A stretch of DNA of 64,000 nucleotides. Source: Streptomyces sp. NBC_00464 (GTDB taxonomy: Bacteria; Actinomycetota; Actinomycetes; Streptomycetales; Streptomycetaceae). Position numbers and translations under genes: made by a program. The notes beneath the pieces were generated by a model, which saw only the letters and a list, made by a program, of their open reading frames with translations, was not told where the DNA came from and did not search any database. The stretch is from NCBI RefSeq assembly GCF_036013915.1, contig NZ_CP107899.1, forward strand, positions 4,836,001 to 4,900,000. Direction: 5' to 3'. Below, piece after piece: positions 28,164-37,132 of this stretch; the stretch's first letter is position 1, and each line of letters starts with the position of its first letter.

Positions 28164-29094
28164 GTCCGTAACTCTCCTCGGCCTTCCAGAAGTAGATGAA
28201 TCCGCCCACGCCGCACAGCAGCGCCCAGCCGGTGGCGATGGCCCACACGTGCGGGGGCAGCTGTTCGCCCCCGAAGCTGTCGATGAGGGCGAACCGCATC
28301 AGGTTGATGAAGACGGCGGCCGGATTGACCTCCAGCGCCAGTTTCACCAGGTGCGGTACCTGATTGCCCTGGAGCATCGTGCCGACGCTCCACATCACGC
28401 CCGACGCGTACATCCAGGTGCGCAGGATGAACGGCGTCAGCTGGGCGATGTCCGGGGTCCGTGCGGCCAGCCTGGCCATGACCATCGAGATGCCGGTGTT
28501 GAAGACGGCCTGCAGGGCCAGGGCCGGCACCGCCAGCAGCCAGGCGGGCTGCGGGTACTGGCCGAACACCAGCAGGATCAGGACCAGCGCGCCCAGCGAG
28601 AAGAGCAGCTGCTGGAGCTGTTGCAGGGCCAGTGCGATCGGCAGTGAGGCCCGCGGGAAGTGCAGGGCCCGCACGAGGCCGATGTTGCCGCTGATCGCAC
28701 GGGTGCCGACGGTGATCGACTGGCTGGTGAAGGTCCAGATGAAGACTCCGGTGACCAGGAACGGGACATAGTCCGGGACGCCGTGCTTCGTCTTCATCAG
28801 GACGCCGAAGATGAAGTAGTAGACCGTCGCGTTGAGCAGCGGGGTCATGATCTGCCAGATCTGGCCGAGCTTCGCCTGGCTGTACTGGGCGGTGAGCTTG
28901 GCGGTGGCGAACGCGGTGATGAAGTGCCGCCGCCCCCACAGTTGCCGGACGTACGCCGGCAGGGTCGGGCGGGCTCCGCTCACGGTCAGTCCGTGGCGGG
29001 CCGCCAGGGCGGCGAGCTCGCCCGGGGCGTATTCGGGCGGGGAGGCGGACGGCGGGGCGTCCGCCGGGGCCTGGGCTGTTGTCTGGCTCACCAC
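28156..29094 (-). CDS. ABC-2 type exporter permease (TagG-like)
   Basis: The protein has 312 residues from GTG 29094 (the next codon, GTG 29091, could also start). A cytoplasmic N-terminus of about 60 residues with an amphipathic helix precedes six hydrophobic segments, typical of ABC-2 polysaccharide exporters. Recognisable parts are RRHFITAFATAKLTAQYSQA, LGQIWQIMTPLLNATVYYFI and NPAAVFINLMRFALI. Its 3' end overlaps the ATPase gene. It is divergent from the tetR gene with 166 bases between starts, containing repeat sequences that may be operators. Confidence 0.92.
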   Translation of the reverse strand: MVSQTTAQAPADAPPSASPPEYAPGELAALAARHGLTVSGARPTLPAYVRQLWGRRHFITAFATAKLTAQYSQAKLGQIWQIMTPLLNATVYYFIFGVLMKTKHGVPDYVPFLVTGVFIWTFTSQSITVGTRAISGNIGLVRALHFPRASLPIALALQQLQQLLFSLGALVLILLVFGQYPQPAWLLAVPALALQAVFNTGISMVMARLAARTPDIAQLTPFILRTWMYASGVMWSVGTMLQGNQVPHLVKLALEVNPAAVFINLMRFALIDSFGGEQLPPHVWAIATGWALLCGVGGFIYFWKAEESYGRG

Positions 29095-29163
29095 GATCGC
29101 TTTCGACGGAAGGCGGGAAGGCGGGAAGGCGGGGAAACGGAGGGGCGGGGAGGGGAACGATCA

Positions 29164-29243
29164 GTAGCGACGGGACGGGACCGTATCGTCGCAACGCCGA
29201 GGGTAGGACGGACCGACGTCGCTACGCAACCGTTTCGTCGTCA
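29164..29243. promoter_or_regulatory. Possible TetR operator region between tetR and the exporter permease
   Basis: A 9-base perfect inverted repeat GTAGCGACG (29164-29172) / CGTCGCTAC (29217-29225) brackets the intergenic centre. Two near-identical direct copies, ACCGTATCGTCGCAAC (29180-29195) and ACCGTTTCGTCGTCAC (29229-29244), are spaced about 49 bases apart. The second copy lies just before the tetR -10 hexamer. Position and repetition suggest operators for the divergent TetR regulator, which is an inference. Confidence 0.45.
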
Positions 29244-29248
29244 CGGAC

Positions 29249-29254
29249 TATGAT
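29249..29254 (+). promoter_or_regulatory. -10 hexamer TATGAT of tetR, suggesting a leaderless transcript
   Basis: TATGAT matches the vegetative -10 consensus well and ends six bases before the ATG at 29261, so transcription would start at or next to the start codon. No Shine-Dalgarno sequence precedes the ATG, which fits leaderless translation. No convincing -35 is visible. Confidence 0.5.
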
Positions 29255-29260
29255 TCGGCC

Positions 29261-29866
29261 ATGACCACCGACCCGGGAAGCCGCCGCCGTGCCCCCGCCG
29301 GAGCCGCCGTGCTGCGCGAGGACGTGACCGATGCGATCCGCACCGCGGTCTTCGAGGAGCTGGCCGCGGTCGGCTTCGCCCGGATGTCCATCGAGGGCAT
29401 CGCGCGCCGCGCCGGCGTCGGCAAGACCGCGGTCTACCGCCGCTGGAAGTCCAAGCTGCACCTGGTCCTGGACCTGGTCTCCGCCGTCGCGGTGCAGGGC
29501 ATGCCGGCCCCGGCCACGGGCTCGCTGTACGGGGACGTCCGCGCCGTGCTCGAACTGGCCGCGTACGCCCTGCGCCACCCGCTCGCCTCCCAGGTCATCC
29601 CGGACCTGCTCGTCGAGGCGGCCCGCAGCCCGGAGATCTCCGACACCATCAAGGCCGCCCTGCTCGACCCGCAGCAGGGCATCGCCGCCGTGGTCGTACG
29701 GGACGCCGTCGCGCGCGGGGAGCTGCCGCAGGGCAGCGACCCGGACCGCGCCCTCGATCTGATCGTCGGGCCCCTCTACTGGCGGCTCGCGGTCGTGAGG
29801 GGCGAGCTGCCCGCGGGCTATCTGGACGATCTGGCGGCCTCGGCCGTCGCCGCCCTCACCCGCTGA
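29261..29866 (+). CDS. TetR/AcrR family transcriptional regulator
   Basis: The protein has 201 residues. The N-terminal TetR HTH is seen in DAIRTAVFEELAAVGFARMS and IEGIARRAGVGKTAVYRRWK (about residues 25-65), with a C-terminal ligand domain of the AcrR/TetR_C type (LIVGPLYWRLAVVRGELPAG). It is divergent from the TagGH-like exporter genes, the classic layout for a local repressor of a transporter. The spacer contains repeats that could be its binding sites. The ligand is unknown. Confidence 0.92.
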   Translation: MTTDPGSRRRAPAGAAVLREDVTDAIRTAVFEELAAVGFARMSIEGIARRAGVGKTAVYRRWKSKLHLVLDLVSAVAVQGMPAPATGSLYGDVRAVLELAAYALRHPLASQVIPDLLVEAARSPEISDTIKAALLDPQQGIAAVVVRDAVARGELPQGSDPDRALDLIVGPLYWRLAVVRGELPAGYLDDLAASAVAALTR

Positions 29867-30009
29867 GCGCACACCGCGTCCTGCGGGGCCGCGGCGTCAG
29901 CACGACGATCGCGACATCACTCGTTGGGGACCGTAACCGGTGACCCCCGGCCGTTCACGGGGTTGAGCCATACGGATAGCCAGGCCCCCGATGAACGGAC
30001 GTGCTCACC

Positions 30010-33000
30010 ATGCCGCCACGGCTCAGTGTCGTTGTCCCCGTCTACAACGTGGAACCCTTCCTGACGGACTGTCTGAAGTCCCTCGCGGAGCAGACCGTCA
30101 CCGACCTCGAAGTGGTCATGGTCGACGACGGTTCCACCGACGGCAGCGCGGCCCTGGCCGCCGGGTTCGCCGCACAGGACGACCGCTTCCGGCTGGTCAG
30201 CCAGGAGAACGGCGGACTGGGGCACGCCCGCAACACCGGCGTCCGCAACTGCGACCCCGAAAGCCGCTACCTCGCCTTCGTCGACAGCGACGACGTCGTC
30301 CCGCCGCGCGCGTACGAACTGCTGCTCGGCGCCCTGGAGGAGACCGGCTCGGACCTGGCGTCCGGCAACGTGCTGCGGCTGCGGGCCGGTGGCAGGCTCC
30401 AGCAGTCGCCGATGTTCCGCACACCCATGGCGACCACACGGCTGCGCACCCACATCACCCGTGACCGGCAGCTCGCCGGGGACCGGATCGCCTGCAACAA
30501 GGTCTTCCGCCGCTCCTTCTGGGACGAGCACGCGTTCGCCTTCCCCGTCGGCGCGCTCTACGAGGACATCCCGGTCGTGCTGCCCGCCCACTTCCTGGCC
30601 GGCTCCGTCGACATCGTGAAGGACCCCGTCTACCACTGGCGGGACCGCCCCGGATCGATCACCGCAGGCCGGGCCGTCGTGCGCGGGGTCCGGGACCGGG
30701 TCGCGCACGTACAGGGCGTCTGCGACTTCCTGGCGGAGAACCGCACCGCCGCCGACAAGAACCACTATGAGGCGCACGCCCTCGCCAACGACCTCTGGTA
30801 CTTCATGGAGGTCCTGCCCGAGGGCGACGACGCGTACCGCGACGCCTTTCTGACGCATACCAACGCGTTCCTCGACCAGGTCGACCCGTCGGTGCTCGAC
30901 GGGCTCCCGCTGCGGCTGAGGCTGATGTGGCACCTCGTGCGTGAGCGCCGCACGGAAGAACTGCTGGCCCTGCTCGCCTTCGACAAGCGGGAGCCCGGCG
31001 CGTTCGCCGTACGGGGCCTGCGGCGCCGGCGGGCCGCCTACCCACCGCTGAGCCGTCCGGTGCCGAGCCGGGTGCTGCGCCTCGGCGACGGCGATCTGCC
31101 GCTGGTCGCCCGGCTGCGGGAGGTGCGCTGGCAGGACGGAAAGCTGCACCTGAAGGGGTACGCGTACATCCGTAACCTGCCCGTCGCCTCGGGCCGCTCC
31201 GAATTCCGGGCCGGCTGGTTGCGGGCGGCCGGCGGGCGGCAGGTGGTCCCGCTGCGCCTGCGCCGGACCGGCGAGCCGGAGGCCACCGCGCTCTCCCGGC
31301 AGAGCCTGCACGACTACGACCGGTCGGGCTTCGAGACGGTTCTCGACCCCGCCAGGCTCCGTATCGCCGCGGACGGCCCGGCCGATCACATCACCTGGCG
31401 CCTGGAGCTCGGCGTCGCGAGGAACGGGATGCTGCGGCGCTCCGTACCCACCACCGCGGAGGCCCCCGTGGCGCCGCCGGTGCACCGGCCGGACGGCGAC
31501 CACCGGATCGTGCCGGTCTTCGAGGCCGACCGGCTGGTCCTGCACGCCGAGCGGATCGACGCACGCTTCGAGACCCATCGCGCGGGTGAGACGGGCGACG
31601 GGACGGCCACCGTCGTCGTCGACGGCATGCTCCGGGACCGGCTCGGCCGCCAGGATCTGCGGCTGGGCCTCACCCACCGCCCCTCCGGCACCACCTTCGA
31701 GTGCCCGGTGACGGTGCACGAGGACGCCGCGCCCTCGGCGGCGGGCTGGCGGCGCTTCACCGCCGGGATCCCGCTCACCGCACTCCTCGACGCCAGGCCG
31801 GCAGCCGGCGAGGCGCGGTCGGGCCTCCCGTACAGCGTCCATCTCATCGGCCCCGGCGGCCGCCGGACCCCGATCGATGTGCCAGGTCCTGTCCCCTCGG
31901 GCCGGTACCCGCTCGCACCGGTCGCCGACGAGCCCCGCGAGCTGGCCCTCACCGTGAGCGCCCGCGGCAATCTGCTGATCAGCGACCGCTCCGTACAGCC
32001 CACCGTCGAACTGGCCGCCTGGACGCAGGACGGGAAGCTGCTCCTGGAGGGAGGCTTTCCCGACGATCCCGGGCGCCCGGTCGAGCTGGTGGCCCGGCAC
32101 AGCGGCCATCACGAAGAGGCGGTCTTCCCCGTCGAGTTCACCGGACCGCAGGACGAGCGGCGGTTCACGGCCGAGCTGCGGCCGGACGCCATCGAGGTGT
32201 GCGGGGGCGGAACGCTGCCACTGGGGGAGGGCAACTGGTACTTCTTCCTCCGCGAGAAGGGCGCCGCCGACGAGAGCGGCGACATCGCCCTGCGCCTCCC
32301 GGCCGCCGTCCATCACACCCTGCCCGCGGCCCGCACCCTGACGGGTCGTTCGTACGTCATCGAGCGCCGCTTCCACGACCAACTGCTGCTGAGCTGCGCA
32401 CCCCCGCTCGGCGCCGGGGAGCGCGGCCCGCGCGCCAAGCGGCTGCTCAGCAGCGCCTACGCGGCGCAGCGCGCCGCCGCGCTGCGCGGGACCGTGCTGT
32501 TCAGCAGCTTCGACGGCCGCCAGTACTCGGACTCACCGCGCGCCGTCCACGAGGAGCTGACCCGGCGCGGGACCGGTCTGGAGCATCTGTGGGTGGTGCG
32601 CGACGGGCAGGCGCGCATCCCGGCCGGCGCCACCGCCGTGGAGCACGGCTCGCGGGCCTGGCACGAGGCACTGGCCCGCAGCCGGCACATCGTCACCAAC
32701 ACCCAGCTGCCCGAGTGGTTCGAGCGGCGCGAGGGCCAGACCGTCGTCCAGACCTGGCACGGCACCCCGCTCAAGCGCATCGGCCTCGACCTCGCCGGCA
32801 CCGCCCAGGCGAACCCCGCCTACATCGCCACCCTCGAACAGCGCGCCCGGCAGTGGAGCTTCCTGGTCTCCCCGAACACGTACTCCACCCCCGTGCTGCG
32901 CCGCTCCTTCGGCTTCGAGGGCGACGTCCTGGAGTGCGGCTATCCCCGCAACGACCTCTTCCACGCCCCGGACCGGACCAAGATCGCCGCCGCGGTACGG

Positions 33001-33558
33001 GAGACCCTCCAGATCCCCGACGGCAAACGGGTCGTGCTCTATGCGCCGACCTGGCGCGACGACCAGCCGAGGAACCGCGGCCGCTACGCCATGGACCTGC
33101 GGCTCGACCTCGCAGCAGCCGAGCGCGAACTGGGCGCGGACACCGTCCTGCTGGTGCGCCGTCACTACCTGGTCGCCGACCGGCTCCCGGACAGCGGTAC
33201 GGGATTCGTCCGCGACGTCTCGCGCTACCCGGAGGTCGGTGAACTGATGCTGATCAGCGACGCGCTGGTGACGGACTACTCCTCGCTGATGTTCGACTTC
33301 GCGCAGACCGGCCGCCCGATGCTCTTTCACACCTACGACCTGGAGCACTACCGCGACACGCTGCGCGGATTCGCCTTCGAGTTCGAGTCGCGGGCCCCCG
33401 GCCCCCTGATTCCGGACTCCGGGGATCTCGTCGAGGCGCTGCGTGACCCGGTCCGGTCGACCGCGGGACACGCGGGGGCGTACGAGGCGTTCCGGCGGGA
33501 CTTCTGCGACCTCGACGACGGCCGGGCGGCCGCCCGGGTGGCCGACCGGATGCTGTAG
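30010..33558 (+). CDS. Bifunctional GT2 glycosyltransferase / CDP-glycerol glycerophosphotransferase (TagF-like)
   Basis: The protein has 1182 residues from ATG 30010; GTG 30001 is an in-frame alternative with poorer site spacing. Residues about 5-210 form a GT2 family glycosyltransferase (LSVVVPVYNVEPFL, VDDGSTDGS near 38-46, DSDD near 92). A long middle region of beta-rich modules (about 350-780) follows. The C-terminal 390 residues are a CDP-glycerol:poly(glycerophosphate) glycerophosphotransferase with VQTWHGTPLKRIG (about 912-924), VLYAPTWRDDQPRN and LVTDYSSLMFDFAQTGRP (about 1085-1102). It probably builds a glycerol- or polyol-phosphate wall polymer on the cytoplasmic face. Confidence 0.92.
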   Translation: MPPRLSVVVPVYNVEPFLTDCLKSLAEQTVTDLEVVMVDDGSTDGSAALAAGFAAQDDRFRLVSQENGGLGHARNTGVRNCDPESRYLAFVDSDDVVPPRAYELLLGALEETGSDLASGNVLRLRAGGRLQQSPMFRTPMATTRLRTHITRDRQLAGDRIACNKVFRRSFWDEHAFAFPVGALYEDIPVVLPAHFLAGSVDIVKDPVYHWRDRPGSITAGRAVVRGVRDRVAHVQGVCDFLAENRTAADKNHYEAHALANDLWYFMEVLPEGDDAYRDAFLTHTNAFLDQVDPSVLDGLPLRLRLMWHLVRERRTEELLALLAFDKREPGAFAVRGLRRRRAAYPPLSRPVPSRVLRLGDGDLPLVARLREVRWQDGKLHLKGYAYIRNLPVASGRSEFRAGWLRAAGGRQVVPLRLRRTGEPEATALSRQSLHDYDRSGFETVLDPARLRIAADGPADHITWRLELGVARNGMLRRSVPTTAEAPVAPPVHRPDGDHRIVPVFEADRLVLHAERIDARFETHRAGETGDGTATVVVDGMLRDRLGRQDLRLGLTHRPSGTTFECPVTVHEDAAPSAAGWRRFTAGIPLTALLDARPAAGEARSGLPYSVHLIGPGGRRTPIDVPGPVPSGRYPLAPVADEPRELALTVSARGNLLISDRSVQPTVELAAWTQDGKLLLEGGFPDDPGRPVELVARHSGHHEEAVFPVEFTGPQDERRFTAELRPDAIEVCGGGTLPLGEGNWYFFLREKGAADESGDIALRLPAAVHHTLPAARTLTGRSYVIERRFHDQLLLSCAPPLGAGERGPRAKRLLSSAYAAQRAAALRGTVLFSSFDGRQYSDSPRAVHEELTRRGTGLEHLWVVRDGQARIPAGATAVEHGSRAWHEALARSRHIVTNTQLPEWFERREGQTVVQTWHGTPLKRIGLDLAGTAQANPAYIATLEQRARQWSFLVSPNTYSTPVLRRSFGFEGDVLECGYPRNDLFHAPDRTKIAAAVRETLQIPDGKRVVLYAPTWRDDQPRNRGRYAMDLRLDLAAAERELGADTVLLVRRHYLVADRLPDSGTGFVRDVSRYPEVGELMLISDALVTDYSSLMFDFAQTGRPMLFHTYDLEHYRDTLRGFAFEFESRAPGPLIPDSGDLVEALRDPVRSTAGHAGAYEAFRRDFCDLDDGRAAARVADRML

Positions 33559-33725
33559 TCCGCACCCCTGTGCCGCACCGCTCCCCGACGGGTGCGGATG
33601 CGCGGTGAACTGCGGGGTGACGCGGTGGTGAACGTGAATTGACGCACGGACTGTCCGAACTGCGTGAACCGTTCGAGTGATTCGGAGAATGTGGCGTTTG
33701 CACGGATGCGCAGGGAATCCGAGCT

Positions 33726-35033
33726 GTGGGCCGGACAAGTATGTTCATCGGTGCGTTGCAGGGCGTCGTCGGGTTGCTACGTTCTGTTTTCATGGGTATC
33801 CGAATGTGGTGCGAAACCTTGGATGTGCGACGAGCCAGAGCCGCTGTACTTGTTGCCGCGGCGGTCGGTCTTCTCGTGCGCACGGTCATCGCGGCGAATG
33901 TTCCGGGACCCGCCGATGTGCGCTTCTTCCAGGGATTCGCCCAGGCCGTCGCCGCACACGGGCCCATTCGAATCTATGAGCAGTCGATGCCCGGTCTGCC
34001 CGTCTACAACCACCCGCCACTGGCCGGCTGGATGCTGCTCGGACTGAACAGTCTTTCGGGATTCGGAATGTCGTTCGCCACGCTGATCAGGTGGCCTGCT
34101 TCGATTGCCGATTTCCTCTGCGCCCTGCTCGTGTTCGAAATTGTCCGCAGGCGTGCCGCGCTGCGTACCGCGGTGCTGTGCGCGGCCGGCGTGGCCGTCA
34201 GCCCGGTGCTGATCGCCACGTCCGGCTATCACGGCAACACCGACGCGGTCGCCGTCATGTTCGCCCTGGCCTCCGCCCACCTGCTGGCCGACCGCAGGTC
34301 CCCGCTCGCGGCGGGGGTGGCCGCGGCGCTGTCGATCAGCGTCAAGTTCGTCCCGGTGGTGGTGATCCCGGCGCTGCTCGTCGCCGCCCTGCGCGGCGGC
34401 CGGCCGGTGCTGGTCCGCTTCGCCGCCGGGTTCGCCGCCGTGTTCGCACTCGTGTGGGGGCCGGTCCTCGTGACCGTGCCGCAGGACCTCCAGCGGAACG
34501 TGCTGGAGTACGCGGGCGGCGGCTACCGCTTCTGGGGGCTGGTCCGCTTCGCCGACGTGTTCGGCCTGCCGGAGTCCTTCATCGCCTTCATGCAGGGTGG
34601 CGGCCACTTCCTCTTCGTCCTGCCGTGCGTGGCCGCCGGCGTCTGGCTCGCGTGGCTGCGGCCCGCGCAGCTGCCGGGCGTCGTCGCCGTCACGCTGGGC
34701 CTGCTGCTGCTTCTGTCCACCGCCTCCGGCCTGCAGTACCTGACCTGGGCGGCGGCCGGAATGTTCGTCCTCGGGCCCTGGGAAGGGTTCGCGTACAGCT
34801 GCGTGCTCGGACTGACGGCCGTCCTCGGCTACAGCGGACGCTCCGCCGTGAGCTGGAGCGAGCCGGTGCTGTATCTGGGCGCCGCCGGCTGGATCGTCCT
34901 CGCGGCCGGACTGACCACCGGCGTCCGCCGCCTCCTTTCCGCGCGGCCGGGCGTGGCCCGGACCGGCCGCTCCGGCGGGGCGCAGGTCTCCGCTCCCCGT
35001 ACCTCCCAGCCCTCCGGTTCCGCCGTCACCTGA
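33726..35033 (+). CDS. GT-C fold membrane glycosyltransferase (GT87/DUF2029-like)
   Basis: The protein has 435 residues if GTG 33726 (preceded by AGGGA) is the start; ATG 33741 or ATG 33792 would shorten it by 5 or 22 residues, and the choice is uncertain. About ten to twelve hydrophobic helices are seen. The first loop contains GPADVRFFQGFAQAVAAHGP with an aspartate where GT-C enzymes keep their catalytic base, and YNHPPLAGWMLLGLN, a motif of polyprenyl-phosphate-sugar-dependent transferases. It probably adds a sugar from a lipid carrier outside the membrane during glycopolymer assembly. The 5' end is less GC-rich than its neighbours. Confidence 0.82.
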   Translation: MGRTSMFIGALQGVVGLLRSVFMGIRMWCETLDVRRARAAVLVAAAVGLLVRTVIAANVPGPADVRFFQGFAQAVAAHGPIRIYEQSMPGLPVYNHPPLAGWMLLGLNSLSGFGMSFATLIRWPASIADFLCALLVFEIVRRRAALRTAVLCAAGVAVSPVLIATSGYHGNTDAVAVMFALASAHLLADRRSPLAAGVAAALSISVKFVPVVVIPALLVAALRGGRPVLVRFAAGFAAVFALVWGPVLVTVPQDLQRNVLEYAGGGYRFWGLVRFADVFGLPESFIAFMQGGGHFLFVLPCVAAGVWLAWLRPAQLPGVVAVTLGLLLLLSTASGLQYLTWAAAGMFVLGPWEGFAYSCVLGLTAVLGYSGRSAVSWSEPVLYLGAAGWIVLAAGLTTGVRRLLSARPGVARTGRSGGAQVSAPRTSQPSGSAVT

Positions 35034-35112
35034 CCGCGACGCCGGAGCGGCGCCCGCCACCGTCCCCTCCCGATCACAGCCACGAGCACCGAGCGCAACT
35101 GGAGAACGCCCC

Positions 35113-36627
35113 GTGAAGGAAAGCCCGAGTCCCAGGATCGGCATCCTGGTGGTCGCGTACAACGCGGAGACCACGCTGGAGAAGACCCTCGACCGGATTC
35201 CGGAGGATTTCCGGTCCCGGGTCGACGAGATTCTCATTCTCGACGACGCGAGTCATGACGCGACCTTCACCGCCGGCTGCCGGTGGTCGCAGGCCGAGGG
35301 AATGCCGCGGACCGTGGTGATGCGGCACACCAAGAACCTCGGTTACGGCGGGAACCAGAAAGCCGGATACGCGCTGGCCGCCGCACATGGACTCGATATC
35401 ATCGTGCTGCTGCACGGCGATGGGCAGTACGCCCCCGAATTGCTCCCCGAAATGGTCGCACCGATCGAACGCGGCGAATGCGAAGCCGTGTTCGGATCGC
35501 GGATGATGAAATCGGGCAGCGCTCTCAAGGGCGGAATGCCGATGTACAAGTGGCTGGGCAACCGCATTCTCACCCGGCTGGAGAACGGGCTGCTCGGATC
35601 GGAGCTCACCGAATTCCACTCCGGATACCGCGCCTACAGCGTCGAGGCACTGAAGAAGCTGCCCGTCGACCGGAACACGGACGCCTTCGACTTCGACACC
35701 CAGATCATCGTCCAGCTGCTCAACGCGGGAATGCGGATCAAGGAAATCCCCGTGCCCACGTACTACGGCGACGAGATCTGCTACGTCAACGGCATGAAAT
35801 ACGCGAAGGACGTGGTCAAGGACGTCCTCGAATACCGCCTCGCGGTCAAGGGTTTCGGCACCTGCGCCTGGATCCCCAAGCCCGTCGAGTACGCCTTCAA
35901 GGAGGGCGACGGCTCCTCGCACGCGGTCATCCTGGAGAAGATGCGGAAGATGCCGCCCGGCCGGGTCCTGGACCTCGGCTGTTCCGGCGGGCTGTTCGCA
36001 CAGCGCCTCGAAGCCCTCGGCCACGAGGTGACCGGGGTGGACTACGTCGAGGTGCCCGGTGTGCGCGAGAAGTGCAGCCACTTCCATCTCGCCAACCTGG
36101 AGGAGGGGCTGCCGGACGGGATCGGCACCGGCTTCGACTACGTGGTCGCCGGGGACGTCATCGAGCACCTCTCCCGCCCCGAGCAGGTGCTCGCCGAGGT
36201 CGCCACCGTGCTGCGGCCCGGCGGCGAGGTGCTGCTCTCCGTGCCGAACTTCAGCCACTGGTACTCACGGCTTCGGGTCGCCGTCGGGGCCTTCGACTAC
36301 GACCGCCGCGGCATCCTCGACGAAACGCATCTGCGCTTCTTCACCCGGTCCAGTCTGCGCCGCACCGTACGGGCCGCGGGCTACGACGTCCTGGACATCG
36401 CCTCGACCGGGGCGCCGTTCTGGTCACTCCTGGGCCGCGGTCCGCTCGCCGCCGTACTCGGCGGGGTGTCGAGGCTGCTGACCCGGATCCGACCGACCTT
36501 GTTCGGCTATCAGCACGTCGCACTGCTCACCCCGCATGCGGCCGAGACGATCATCGCTGGAGAGCACGTCGATGTACAGGACATCCTCAACCGACAGTAC
36601 GTCCCCGCCGACCGGGTCCGCGTCTGA
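35113..36627 (+). CDS. GT2 glycosyltransferase fused to class I SAM-dependent methyltransferase
   Basis: The protein has 504 residues from GTG 35113 with a TGGAGAA site. The N-terminal half (about 8-240) is a DPM1-like GT2 domain (IGILVVAYNAETTLEKTLDR, LILDDASHD, LLHGDGQYAPELLPEM). The C-terminal half (about 280-470) is a Rossmann methyltransferase with motif I VLDLGCSGGLFAQRLEALGH and VVAGDVIEHLSRPEQVLAEV, LRPGGEVLLSVPNFSHW. One polypeptide may therefore transfer and methylate a sugar or lipid-linked intermediate. Its 3' end overlaps the next membrane protein gene by 56 bases, suggesting co-translation. Confidence 0.92.
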   Translation: MKESPSPRIGILVVAYNAETTLEKTLDRIPEDFRSRVDEILILDDASHDATFTAGCRWSQAEGMPRTVVMRHTKNLGYGGNQKAGYALAAAHGLDIIVLLHGDGQYAPELLPEMVAPIERGECEAVFGSRMMKSGSALKGGMPMYKWLGNRILTRLENGLLGSELTEFHSGYRAYSVEALKKLPVDRNTDAFDFDTQIIVQLLNAGMRIKEIPVPTYYGDEICYVNGMKYAKDVVKDVLEYRLAVKGFGTCAWIPKPVEYAFKEGDGSSHAVILEKMRKMPPGRVLDLGCSGGLFAQRLEALGHEVTGVDYVEVPGVREKCSHFHLANLEEGLPDGIGTGFDYVVAGDVIEHLSRPEQVLAEVATVLRPGGEVLLSVPNFSHWYSRLRVAVGAFDYDRRGILDETHLRFFTRSSLRRTVRAAGYDVLDIASTGAPFWSLLGRGPLAAVLGGVSRLLTRIRPTLFGYQHVALLTPHAAETIIAGEHVDVQDILNRQYVPADRVRV

Positions 36628-37072
36628 GGCGACGATCCCCGAACCCACCCCCGCCCCGGCATCCGAGTCCCGGGCGGTCGCAGTCAGGAGCAAGGCCTTG
36701 ACCCTCCCCAGTCTGATCCTGCTGCTGTTCGCCGTGTTCTCGTCGGCGGGTGGCCAGATCATGCTCAAGCACGGGATGAAGGGCGCCGTCGCCACCGCCG
36801 GGCGGGACGGCGGTTCGGTCGCGCTGCGCGCCGCCACCAGCCCGTGGGTCGTGCTCGGCCTCGTCGTCTTCGCGGTGTCCGCACTCGCCTGGATGTCGAC
36901 GCTGGCCAAGGTGCCGCTCTCCATCGCCTATCCGTTCAACGCCCTCGGCTACCTGCTGATCGTGGGGGCCGGGGCGACGGTGCTGCACGAGCGGACCTCG
37001 ATGTGGACCTGGGGCGGTTCGCTGCTCGTGGTGGTCGGCCTCGCCACGGTCATGGCGGGGCAGCAACGCTGA
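36572..37072 (+). CDS. Small EamA/SMR-like membrane protein
   Basis: The protein has 166 residues from ATG 36572, preceded by GGAGAG. An N-terminal Ser/Thr/Pro-rich tail of about 45 residues is followed by four hydrophobic helices (LTLPSLILLLFAVFSSAGGQ, WVVLGLVVFAVSALAWMSTL, IAYPFNALGYLLIVGAGATV and GGSLLVVVGLATVMAG). The pattern, with a QIMLKHG motif after helix 1, resembles ArnE/ArnF and other short EamA-type proteins that flip lipid-linked sugars. The overlap with the glycosyltransferase-methyltransferase gene supports a role in moving its lipid-linked product across the membrane (inference). Confidence 0.82.
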   Translation: MYRTSSTDSTSPPTGSASEATIPEPTPAPASESRAVAVRSKALTLPSLILLLFAVFSSAGGQIMLKHGMKGAVATAGRDGGSVALRAATSPWVVLGLVVFAVSALAWMSTLAKVPLSIAYPFNALGYLLIVGAGATVLHERTSMWTWGGSLLVVVGLATVMAGQQR

Positions 37073-37081
37073 GAGCGACCT

Positions 37082-37125
37082 GCACATGCCGAAGGGCCCG
37101 CCACGGCGGGCCCTTCGGCATGTGC
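37082..37125. terminator. Strong bidirectional hairpin terminator
   Basis: A 21-base perfect inverted repeat (37082-37102 and 37105-37125) with a two-base centre lies between the convergent membrane protein and glycerophosphotransferase genes. The arm begins GCACATGCCGAAGGGCCC. It ends 7 bases before the minus-strand stop at 37133. Confidence 0.9.
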
Positions 37126-37132
37126 GACGGAA

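Noticed and set aside
36772..37072. Quaternary-ammonium SMR efflux pump assignment for the small membrane protein
   Set aside because: The overlap with a glycosyltransferase-methyltransferase gene and the cluster context fit an ArnE-like lipid-sugar role better, and the conserved membrane-embedded Glu of EmrE is not at the expected place.
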